From assembly GCA_023898685.1 (NCBI GenBank), contig CP060234.1, positions 558,001 to 622,000 of the forward strand: a stretch of DNA of 64,000 bases, written 5' to 3'. Positions within the stretch are counted from its first letter, which is position 1. Each line of letters opens with the position of its first letter. Both the position numbers and the translations under genes were made by a program. Below the pieces are notes generated by a model. It worked only from the letters and a program-made list of their open reading frames with translations, did not search any database and had not been told where the DNA came from. Positions 33,373-41,009 of the stretch are shown here, in pieces. The stretch comes from Phycisphaeraceae bacterium. GTDB lineage: Bacteria > Planctomycetota > Phycisphaerae > Phycisphaerales > UBA1924.

Positions 33373-33647
33373 TGAAGCCGGGCGCGCAACGCGCCATCTG
33401 ACAGCGCCGCAGGGACCGGATCTACTGCCAGCCTGTATATTTTCAAAACCTGATCTTTTACCGATCAAATACCGCCGGAATGCACCGGGATGGTCAGGTC
33501 GAACAGTGTTTGAGGCTCCCGGCGTTCGGGGTCCGAGTTGTGCCGGAATGGTGGTCTGCGCTATCTCAGCCTGACCCTGTGTCGCGTCAATTTCGAGTCG
33601 ACCCGCCGGCTGGTCCCATTTTCACGCGAGAAAGGTCGATTACCCCC

Positions 33648-33676
33648 TTGCATCGGCTGGCGAGGCTAGGTACCGT
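33648..33676 (+). promoter_or_regulatory. Promoter of the first LamG gene
   Basis: TTGCAT (33648-33653), a 17-base spacer and TACCGT (33671-33676). The -35 hexamer and spacing equal those of the promoter at 20904-20932, and the operator follows directly, as there. Confidence 0.5.
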
Positions 33677-33677
33677 A

Positions 33678-33693
33678 TGTTAACCGCTTGCCT
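33678..33693 (+). promoter_or_regulatory. LacI-type operator, site D
   Basis: The plus strand reads TGTTAACCGCTTGCCT, matching every fixed position of the window consensus TGTYAANCGNTTGCCT. It begins two bases after the -10 hexamer, about 157 bases before the ATG. Confidence 0.75.
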
Positions 33694-33849
33694 TTGGCCA
33701 TCCCGGCCCCGGCCATCCGTCGGACCGAGAGCGCCGGCCTGCGGGGAACTCGCCGATTCGGCGCGAGTCGGCATCCAGCGTGTGTGGCACAGATCTGGTC
33801 ACACGGGACAAACCGGGAACGCCCTTTCCCGTACACGAGGAGGTATGTG

Positions 33850-34728
33850 ATGACGCGACTCATCGTCTTCAGCGCAGCGCTCATCTGCGCGGGGGCCGCC
33901 TACGGGCAGGTCCTGAGCCACATCGATTTCGAGGGCCAGACCGTCGGGTCGGCGATCACCTCGGTTTCCGAGAACGGGAACACCTGGACCGGGTTCGCCG
34001 CCACCACGGGGGAGATGCCGATCGGCAGCGCCGATGTGCCGGGACCCGGCATTCGCACCGGCAGCGCCCCCGCCACGCTCCTTTCGGGCGACTTCTCGCC
34101 CGGGTTCGGCTACCTGGAGACCGCGGCGGGCGCCTTCGACCTGTCGACCTCCGACTGGACCATCGAGTGCTTCGTCAAGTTCAACGACGTCGGCGGGTTC
34201 CAGACCATGCTGGGCCGCGATAAGGATCCGCTCCAGACCGGCACCGCGTTCGCAGATATGTACTTCGAGAAACACAACGACGGGTACTTCATGTGCCAGC
34301 TCACGACAGCCGTTATCGACAACGGCGACGGCACGTTTACCTACGTCGACGCCACCGCTCGATCGGCGCTGCTCCCGCAGGCGGGCCAGTGGTACCACGT
34401 CGCCGCGGTCTACGACGGCACGGCGCGGACGCTGACGCTCTACGTCAACGGTCAGCAGGAGGCCCAGGTGACTGATGCGGACAACATCGTCCCCGTCACC
34501 GACCCGGTCGGCCAACTCTACTCGGTCGGCCGCGGGCAGTACAACAGCAACCCTGTGGACAGCCTGAATGGGCAGATCGACGACCTCCGGATCACGGCCG
34601 CGGCCCTGACGCCGGCGCAGATGCTCGTCGCGAGCCCGTGCACGGTGGATCTGAACGGAGACGGGTCGGCGGACATGTTCGACATGCTGGACTTCCTGGC
34701 GGGGTATGACGCGGGGGGCTGCAACTGA
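33850..34728 (+). CDS. Secreted LamG-domain protein with dockerin-like tail (copy 1)
   Basis: This 292-aa protein has a signal peptide (MTRLIVFSAALICAGAAYGQ) and one concanavalin-like LamG domain (about 22-255) with DFEGQTVGSAI, WTIECFVKFNDVGGFQTMLG, GQWYHVAAVYDGTARTLTLY and QIDDLRITAAALTP. The tail has one calcium loop, DLNGDGSADMFDMLDFLAGY, closing GGCN. The domain probably binds carbohydrate or protein at the surface; no catalytic residues are seen. GAGGAGGT lies ahead of ATG 33850. It is a tandem paralogue of the next gene and of the second half of the protein at 18827, and is preceded by operator D. Confidence 0.88.
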   Translation: MTRLIVFSAALICAGAAYGQVLSHIDFEGQTVGSAITSVSENGNTWTGFAATTGEMPIGSADVPGPGIRTGSAPATLLSGDFSPGFGYLETAAGAFDLSTSDWTIECFVKFNDVGGFQTMLGRDKDPLQTGTAFADMYFEKHNDGYFMCQLTTAVIDNGDGTFTYVDATARSALLPQAGQWYHVAAVYDGTARTLTLYVNGQQEAQVTDADNIVPVTDPVGQLYSVGRGQYNSNPVDSLNGQIDDLRITAAALTPAQMLVASPCTVDLNGDGSADMFDMLDFLAGYDAGGCN

Positions 34729-34813
34729 GCCCATCCACGCGAGGCGTATCCGCTCTCAGCGTCTTGAACACAGAGCACACGAGGTCGTCGAGGACGACCG
34801 GAGGACACAGAAG

Positions 34814-35695
34814 ATGAAAACAACACTGACCATCGCCGCCTGCTCCGCCCTGCTCACGGGGGCCGTCCAGGCGCAGATCATGAGCTATATCGATTTCGAG
34901 GACCAGACCGTCGGTTCGAGCATCGACTTCATCGACGAGAACGGCAACTTCTGGTTCAGCTTTGCCGCCACCGCCGCCGAGTTGCCCCGGGGCAGCGCCG
35001 ACATTCCCGGCGCGGACATCCGTAAGGGCGAGGCCCCTGCCACCACAGTCGCGGGCGACTTCTCGCCCGGCTTCGGCTACCTCGAGGTCGAGGGGGATGC
35101 CTTCGAGTTCGCCGGCACGAGCTGGACCCTGGAGTGCTTCGTGAAGTTCGCGGATACCGGCGGCTGGCAGACCATCCTGGGCCGCGACCCGGACCTGCTC
35201 GGCCCGACCACGCCCGCGGCGGACGTGTATTTCTCGAAGCACTTCAACAACCGCTTCCGTTTCGAGTACCGCACGGGCTGGACCGACAACGGCGACGGCA
35301 CATTCACGGATAACCGTGCAGAGGTCTGGTCGCACACGATCGCGGCCACTCCGGATCGGTGGTACCACATCGGGGTGACCTATGACCAGGACACCCGCAC
35401 GATGACGCTGTACATCAACGGTGAGATCGACGACCAGATCACCGACGTGGACAACGTCATCGCCGTCACCGATCCGTTCAGCCAGTTCTGGTCGGTCGGA
35501 CGTGGATACTGGGACGGCAATGCCGTCGACAGCCTGAACGCGGTCATCGACGACCTGCGGATCACCGCGGCCGTCCTGTCGCCGAGCGAGATGCTCGTGG
35601 CGACCGAGTGTTTCTACGACCGCGACGGCGACGGCGATTCCGACACCGCCGACATTCTCCAGTACATCGGCGAGCTCGAGGCGGGCTGCAACTGA
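34814..35695 (+). CDS. Secreted LamG-domain protein with dockerin-like tail (copy 2)
   Basis: This 293-aa paralogue follows copy 1 by 85 bases. It has a signal peptide (MKTTLTIAACSALLTGAVQAQ), a LamG domain (about 22-258: DFEDQTVGSSIDFIDENGNF, WTLECFVKFADTGGWQTILG, AVIDDLRITAAVLSPSEML) and a tail with DRDGDGDSDTADILQYIGEL closing AGCN. It is closer to the LamG half of the 538-aa protein at 18827 than to copy 1 (shared SIDF/NIDF-type and GNFWF segments). GGAGGA precedes ATG 34814. No separate promoter was seen, so it is probably cotranscribed with copy 1 under operator D. Confidence 0.88.
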   Translation: MKTTLTIAACSALLTGAVQAQIMSYIDFEDQTVGSSIDFIDENGNFWFSFAATAAELPRGSADIPGADIRKGEAPATTVAGDFSPGFGYLEVEGDAFEFAGTSWTLECFVKFADTGGWQTILGRDPDLLGPTTPAADVYFSKHFNNRFRFEYRTGWTDNGDGTFTDNRAEVWSHTIAATPDRWYHIGVTYDQDTRTMTLYINGEIDDQITDVDNVIAVTDPFSQFWSVGRGYWDGNAVDSLNAVIDDLRITAAVLSPSEMLVATECFYDRDGDGDSDTADILQYIGELEAGCN

Positions 35696-35702
35696 TCGCT
35701 TC

Positions 35703-35732
35703 GGTGAGGCGCGGCGGCGGTCGCCCCTCACC
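35703..35732 (+). terminator. Possible terminator after the LamG pair
   Basis: A hairpin pairs 35703-35709 with 35726-35732 (GGTGAGG/CCTCACC), extended by two pairs with a 2-nt bulge, then ATTTCAAT. It begins eight bases after the stop. The T tract is poor. Confidence 0.5.
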
Positions 35733-35800
35733 ATTTCAATCACCGAGCAGGGATAACCGGGCGTGTGGTAGACTCTGCTGAACCGGCGAGGGTTCTCAGG

Positions 35801-36718
35801 ATGGGCACGATCTCGAAGAGACCAACGGGTTATCGGGTTTCTCCCCGGCCGCAGGGCTTCACCCTCATCGAGCTGCTCGTGGTCATCGCTATCATCGCGC
35901 TGCTGATCGGCATCCTGCTGCCCGCGCTCGGCAAGGCGCGCGAGACGGCGATGACGGTCGCGTGCTCGGCGAACATGCGGAGCATCGGGCAGGCGACGCA
36001 CCTCTACGCGACCGACCACGACGACCACGCCTGGCCCCGCCGCACGTGGCTCAAGCACGACCCGGGCCAGCCCGATTCGTACACGCCCGACCTGGACCAC
36101 TACGAACACGGGGCCCTTTTCGATTACGTCGACTTCGCCGACGACGTGCTGTCGTGCCCGAAGAACCAGCGGGCGGGCACGGGCCTGCGCCAGGACGGGG
36201 ACCAGAGCGAGCTGTTCCGCGACAAGGACGTCGAGGTGGACACCGACTATACGCTGATGCGCGGCACGCAGGGGATCTACCTCTTCACCGTGCCGGACCT
36301 GGCCTATCTGGATCGGCCGCGGTACCGCGGACCCAATCCGCCGGGGATGCCGGACGCCGTGTTCGATCTGAGGCTGAAGCGGTTCGAGAGGATGCCGCTC
36401 TTCATGGAGGAGAGCGTGTACTTCCATAACGGCAACAACACGATCCCCGACGCCCAGGACGCCGATTGGTCGAACCCGGACCAGATGACCGATCGTCACA
36501 GCGGCAAGGCGAACGTCCTCCACCTCGATACAACCGTCTCGTTGCTCAAATTCGAGAACGGCAATCCCCTCGTCGAGGAGCCGGCGGTGGACTTCAAGGG
36601 GTGGGACATCTACGTCCGCAAGGGCAACTGGTGGACGGGCATGATGTACGACAACACAACGAGCGACGGCACGCCGAGGATCGTGGATTGGGGATACCTG
36701 AACTCGTATCCGCGATGA
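35801..36718 (+). CDS. Prepilin-like protein with type IV N-terminal cleavage signal (copy 1)
   Basis: This 305-aa protein has a short basic leader and the motif G/FTLIELLVVIAIIALLIG followed by ILLPALGKARETAM, so it should be cut by prepilin peptidase and methylated at Phe, like type II secretion pseudopilins. The remaining ~255 residues are a soluble domain with SANMRSIGQATHLYATDHDD and a late DRHSGKANVLHLDTTV, the arrangement seen in the large planctomycete prepilin-like families. ATG 35801 is chosen; a GTG at 35765 would lengthen the leader without support. It follows the LamG pair and precedes a paralogue. A role in surface assembly or uptake at this sugar locus is inferred from position only. 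Confidence 0.85.
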   Translation: MGTISKRPTGYRVSPRPQGFTLIELLVVIAIIALLIGILLPALGKARETAMTVACSANMRSIGQATHLYATDHDDHAWPRRTWLKHDPGQPDSYTPDLDHYEHGALFDYVDFADDVLSCPKNQRAGTGLRQDGDQSELFRDKDVEVDTDYTLMRGTQGIYLFTVPDLAYLDRPRYRGPNPPGMPDAVFDLRLKRFERMPLFMEESVYFHNGNNTIPDAQDADWSNPDQMTDRHSGKANVLHLDTTVSLLKFENGNPLVEEPAVDFKGWDIYVRKGNWWTGMMYDNTTSDGTPRIVDWGYLNSYPR

Positions 36719-36847
36719 GGGCGCCGGTGGTGGGCTCCGGCTGGCGGCCCCATCGATGAACGACGCCGCCGCCAGCGACTTTCATTCGTTGGGCACGGAA
36801 TCGCAGAGTGTTGAGGAGAGCAGCGTTTTCGGGAAGGACCTCTCACG

Positions 36848-37810
36848 ATGAGCAAGCAACCAGCGGCGTTGGCAGTCTCCGGGCTCCGTGGACGGCGGCG
36901 GGCGTTCACACTGATCGAGCTTCTCGTGGTCATCGCGATCATCGCGCTGCTGATCGGCATCCTGCTCCCCGCGCTGGGTAAGGCGAGGGAGAGCGCCCGA
37001 CGCGTGCAGTGCAACACGAACCACCGGACCTTGATGCAGGCCAGCTTCATGTACGGCAATAGCAACGATGACAGCCTGCCCGCGCCGAATTGGATCGGCA
37101 CCCCGTTCTGGGAGGACTTCGCTCGCAATCCGAACGCCGCGTACGCCAACGGCTGGCTGTATCACCCGATTGTCATGCAGGCCATGATCGGGGGCCGGGC
37201 GCTCTTCGGCGACGGGCATCTGTACACGACCAAGGGGCCCGAGTCCGGCGTGCTCTGGGACTACCTCGACGGCCCGACCCCGTCTTACGACTTCGGCCGC
37301 AAAGTGACCTATGCGAATCGCGCCCAGGCGATCGCAAAGGTACGGGAGTGGGCCCGGCAGCCATCGGTGGGGCACGACACACCGGTCGCCGAGGTCTTCC
37401 GCTGCCCGTCGGATCTCGATGAGGACAAGTGGACCGGCTCGCAGAAGCTCACGAGCTACATGATGAACGGCGCGGTGCGGAGCTTCGGCAACGGGCATGG
37501 CAACCCCGACAGTCCTTACATCCCGTCGTACCGGTTCGACCAGATGCGGCCGGACTCGATCATCTTCTGGGGCGCCCGGGAGGAAGGCACCTGGGCGTGG
37601 AACGACGGCTCGAGCTATCCCTCCGAGAACGACACCGGTCTGACCGACCGCCACGGCGATGGCGCCCCGGTGGGCGTGGTGGATGGGTCAACGCGCTGGG
37701 TCTCGCACCTCGAGTACTCGCAGTGGTCCGCCCGGCGGAACGACGGGACCGACGCGCCGACACCGCTCTGGTGTGTTCCGTTGTCGAAGTCCGGTACAGG
37801 CTGGGATTGA
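36848..37810 (+). CDS. Prepilin-like protein with type IV N-terminal cleavage signal (copy 2)
   Basis: This 320-aa paralogue has the basic leader RGRRRAFTLIELLVVIAIIA and the same LLIGILLPALGKARESA continuation, nearly identical at DNA level to copy 1 over about 75 bases; the rest is much more diverged. The soluble domain shows CNTNHRTLMQASFMYGNSND and the terminal DRHGDGAPVGVVDGSTRWV. It also contains FRCPSDLDED, a Cys-Pro segment common in this family. AAGGA lies nine bases before ATG 36848. It is between the LamG/prepilin group and the beta-galactosidase, all on the same strand. Confidence 0.87.
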   Translation: MSKQPAALAVSGLRGRRRAFTLIELLVVIAIIALLIGILLPALGKARESARRVQCNTNHRTLMQASFMYGNSNDDSLPAPNWIGTPFWEDFARNPNAAYANGWLYHPIVMQAMIGGRALFGDGHLYTTKGPESGVLWDYLDGPTPSYDFGRKVTYANRAQAIAKVREWARQPSVGHDTPVAEVFRCPSDLDEDKWTGSQKLTSYMMNGAVRSFGNGHGNPDSPYIPSYRFDQMRPDSIIFWGAREEGTWAWNDGSSYPSENDTGLTDRHGDGAPVGVVDGSTRWVSHLEYSQWSARRNDGTDAPTPLWCVPLSKSGTGWD

Positions 37811-37954
37811 TCCCGAGCCGCCGCGGGGCGGGCACGCTCGCCGGGCCGGTCAACACCTGAACCTCGGGGGCTGACAGCGTGCGGCTCTGGTTTCCTCGGC
37901 CGCTGCCTCTGGGTTCGACAAACCGATTTCCGCTCATTTGTTGTGAGTCCAGCC

Positions 37955-40900
37955 ATGCGATCCCGCGTCACACTGCTTCCCTGTGTCCTCGCCGTCGCCG
38001 GCTTCGCGACGCCGGGGGTCCGGGCCGCTGATTCGGGCATGACTCGGGATCGGCTTTTCGACGACGGCTGGCTCTTTCAGGCCGGGAACGATCCGGCGTG
38101 GCGGTTGCCCGCGCTGGATGACTCGGGCTGGCGCTCGCTCGACCTGCCGCACGACTGGAGTATTGAGGATCTGCCGCCCGATCCGGACGCGACGCCCGAC
38201 ATCGACGTGGTCACCGGCGACTGGCGCTTCCACGAGGGCGACAGCCTCGTCTGGGCGGCGCCGTTCTTCGACGACCGCGACTGGGACACGGCCACGCTGC
38301 CGGCGACCTGGGAGGCCCACGCGGGCTACACGCAGGACTACGTATTCGGCTGGTATCGCCGGCAGATCGACCTGCCGGGCGGCGCCGATCTGATGCTCCT
38401 GCTAGGCAAGATCGACGACGCGGACGAGGTCTACCTGAACGGCCAACTGATCGGTTCCAGCGGCTCGTTCCCGCCGAACTACGTCACCGCCTGGGACGTG
38501 CCCAGGCGGTATCTCGCGCCGGCCTCGCTGATCAATGGTGACGGGACCGACCTGCTCGCGGTCCGCGTGTTCGACGGTGTCAACGGGGGCGGGATCTACG
38601 AGTCGGGCGTCTCACTGAACAGCGTCGGGCCGTTCGACCCGGCCGCGAGCGTCGGAGCCGACAAGACCGGGTATGTCCTGGGCGGCGCGGGCTGGTACCG
38701 CAAGCACTTCGAGACGCCGATCGGCGAGCGGGTCGCGATCCGCTTCGACGGCGTGTACATGCTCGCCGATGTCTGGATCAATGGGAGCCTCGCCGGAACC
38801 CACACGCACGGCTACACGGGCTTCGAGTGCGACCTCACGCCCTATCTCGCGCCGACGGGTGGGGAGAACGTCGTCGCGGTCCGCGTCCGCAACGAGGGCA
38901 AGAACAGCCGGTGGTACTCGGGCTCGGGCATCTACCGGCACGTCTGGCTGACCGTGACCGACGCGGTGCGCATCCCGACCTGGGGCGTGTTTGTCACGAC
39001 GCCGGAGGTGACGGGCGACCAGGCGACCATCAATGTGTCTGTCGAGGTCGAGAACGGATCGGCCGAGGCGATCGACGCGACGGTCGAGGTCACGGTCCGC
39101 GATCCGGCCGACGTGCCGGTCGGCGTCGCGACCGGCGAGGTCTCGGTGGCGCCCGGTGAGGTGATCACAACCGAGCGCTCGCTCGTCGCGCCCGAGCCGC
39201 GGCTCTGGTCGCCCGGTTCGCCCGATCTCTACACCGCACAGACCCGCGTGCTGGTCGGCGGCGTGGTCGTCGATCGCGTAGTGACCAGCTTCGGCGTCCG
39301 CACGATCGAGGTCGACTCGGTGAACGGGTTCCGGCTCAACGGCGAGCCGATGCTGCTCAAGGGCGGGTGCCTCCATCACGACAACGGCCCGCTGGGGGCG
39401 GCGGCGATCGACCGGGCCGAGGAGCGTCGCGTGGAGCTGATCAAGTCGCTCGGCTTCAACGCCGTGCGCAGCAGCCACAACCCGCCCTCGCCGGCATTTC
39501 TCGAGGCCTGCGACCGCCTCGGCCTGCTGGTGATCGACGAGGCGTTCGACCAGTGGAACGAGCACAAGCTCGACTGCACCGAGGACTACAGCCGCTACTT
39601 CGCGGCGTGGCACGGGCGGGACATCGCGTCGATGGTGCGGCGTGACCGCAACCACCCGTCGGTGATCTTCTGGTCGATCGGCAACGAGATCCCCGAGCAG
39701 TTCCGGGCCGAGGACACGCAGCTCATGCTGCGGAACGAGGTCCTCTCGCACGACCCGACGCGCCCCGTCACCCAGGCGGTCAGCACGGACTGGGGCACGG
39801 TCTTCCAGAACTGGGACACGATGTCCGATCCTGCGTTCACCCATCTTGATGTCGCGGGGTACAACTACCTGCCCCAGTTCTACGAGCCGGACCACGCCCG
39901 TCACCCGGACCGGGTCATGGTGTGTACCGAGTCGTTCCCGAAGGACGCGCTGGCGTACTGGAACGCCGTCGAGGACCACCCCTACGTCATCGGCGATTTC
40001 GTGTGGACCGTAATGGACTACCTGGGCGAGTCGGGCCTGGCGCACACCACGCCGAGCAATCAGGGGGACACGTTCTTCAAGTCGTGGCCCTGGCACAACG
40101 CCTGGTGCGGCGATCTTGACATCTGTGGGCTCAAGAAGCCGCAGTCGTACTACCGCGACGTGGTGTGGGGCGAGAGCCAGATCGAGTTGGTGGTGCGCAC
40201 GCCGCGGCCCGCGGGGATCTTCGAGATCGTGAGCTGGTGGGGCTGGCCGAGCGAATCGCGGAGCTGGAACTGGGCCGGGCGAGAGGGCGAGCCGATCGAG
40301 GTCGTCGTGTATTCCCGTTGTGAGCGCGTCCGGCTCGAGCTCGACGGACAGGTCATCGGCGAGCAGCCGGTCTCGGAGGCCACGAATCTGACGGCGTCGT
40401 TCTCGGTTCCCTACGCCGCGGGTGAATTGCGGGCTGTGGGGTTGGTCAACGGTCAATCGGTCGCGGAGACGACGCTCGCAACAACCGGCGAGCCCGCGTC
40501 GATTCGGCTCTCGGCGGATCGCTCGGTCCTCGCGACGAGCCGGAATGACCTCGCGTACGTCACGGTCGAAGTGATCGATGCTGACGGGCACGTGGTCCCG
40601 GAAGCGGAGATTTCCGTTCAGTTCTCGGTCGTGGGTGCGGGCGAGCTTGCCGGGCAGGCGAGCGGGCACCCGTACCGGCCGGCCAGTTTCCGGGCGCCCG
40701 AGTGCCGAACGTTCAATGGTCGGTGTCTGGTGGTGCTACGGCCGACGGGGGAAGCGGGCACGATCACGCTCCAGGCCGAGGCGGATGGGCTTGGAACATC
40801 GGCTTTGTCGATCGATGTGGCCTGCCCGGCGGATCTGGCCGACCCGATCGGCGTATTGGACGCTGCGGACGTGTTCGCCGTCCTGGCCTTGTTCGACGTG

Positions 40901-40996
40901 CAGGATCCCCGGATCGATCTGGCCGATCCTGTCGGTGTGTTCAACTTCTTCGATGTCACCGCGTCCCTGGCCAGGTATGACCGCGGGTGTCCATGA
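37955..40996 (+). CDS. Secreted GH2 beta-galactosidase-like enzyme with dockerin-like tail
   Basis: This 1013-aa protein has a signal peptide (MRSRVTLLPCVLAVAGFATPGVRAA). Next come GH2 sugar-binding and immunoglobulin-like domains (about 30-430), then the catalytic barrel (about 430-720). The acid/base is predicted as Glu578 in WSIGNEIPEQ, the nucleophile as Glu659 in MVCTESFP, and RSSHNPPSPAFLEACDRLG is the family signature. C-terminal beta domains follow (about 730-930). The tail has two degenerate dockerin-like units (ADLADPIGVLDAADVF and IDLADPVGVFNFFDV) closing RGCP. Likely releases beta-galactose from galactan side chains. ATG 37955 is used; GTG 37943 is possible, and neither has a clear Shine-Dalgarno. 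Confidence 0.9.
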   Translation: MRSRVTLLPCVLAVAGFATPGVRAADSGMTRDRLFDDGWLFQAGNDPAWRLPALDDSGWRSLDLPHDWSIEDLPPDPDATPDIDVVTGDWRFHEGDSLVWAAPFFDDRDWDTATLPATWEAHAGYTQDYVFGWYRRQIDLPGGADLMLLLGKIDDADEVYLNGQLIGSSGSFPPNYVTAWDVPRRYLAPASLINGDGTDLLAVRVFDGVNGGGIYESGVSLNSVGPFDPAASVGADKTGYVLGGAGWYRKHFETPIGERVAIRFDGVYMLADVWINGSLAGTHTHGYTGFECDLTPYLAPTGGENVVAVRVRNEGKNSRWYSGSGIYRHVWLTVTDAVRIPTWGVFVTTPEVTGDQATINVSVEVENGSAEAIDATVEVTVRDPADVPVGVATGEVSVAPGEVITTERSLVAPEPRLWSPGSPDLYTAQTRVLVGGVVVDRVVTSFGVRTIEVDSVNGFRLNGEPMLLKGGCLHHDNGPLGAAAIDRAEERRVELIKSLGFNAVRSSHNPPSPAFLEACDRLGLLVIDEAFDQWNEHKLDCTEDYSRYFAAWHGRDIASMVRRDRNHPSVIFWSIGNEIPEQFRAEDTQLMLRNEVLSHDPTRPVTQAVSTDWGTVFQNWDTMSDPAFTHLDVAGYNYLPQFYEPDHARHPDRVMVCTESFPKDALAYWNAVEDHPYVIGDFVWTVMDYLGESGLAHTTPSNQGDTFFKSWPWHNAWCGDLDICGLKKPQSYYRDVVWGESQIELVVRTPRPAGIFEIVSWWGWPSESRSWNWAGREGEPIEVVVYSRCERVRLELDGQVIGEQPVSEATNLTASFSVPYAAGELRAVGLVNGQSVAETTLATTGEPASIRLSADRSVLATSRNDLAYVTVEVIDADGHVVPEAEISVQFSVVGAGELAGQASGHPYRPASFRAPECRTFNGRCLVVLRPTGEAGTITLQAEADGLGTSALSIDVACPADLADPIGVLDAADVFAVLALFDVQDPRIDLADPVGVFNFFDVTASLARYDRGCP

Positions 40997-41009
40997 TCGG
41001 GGACGAGAG

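Larger units (their letters stand above)
33373..33849. other. Intergenic regulatory region, no gene seen
   Basis: This 477-base gap contains no supported frame. It begins with a small hairpin (33381-33395), then an AT-rich patch (about 33433-33475) with an inverted repeat TGATC-N7-GATCA, a GC-rich part, and finally the promoter and LacI-type operator D for the LamG gene. Confidence 0.6.

Noticed and set aside
33433..33475. The AT-rich patch with TGATC-N7-GATCA as a promoter or origin element
   Set aside because: No well-spaced -35/-10 pair or repeated box could be defined.
37921..37928. AACCGATT as a fifth LacI-type operator before the GH2 gene
   Set aside because: Only the 8-bp core fits; the flanks do not match TGTY/GCCT and no promoter is placed correctly.
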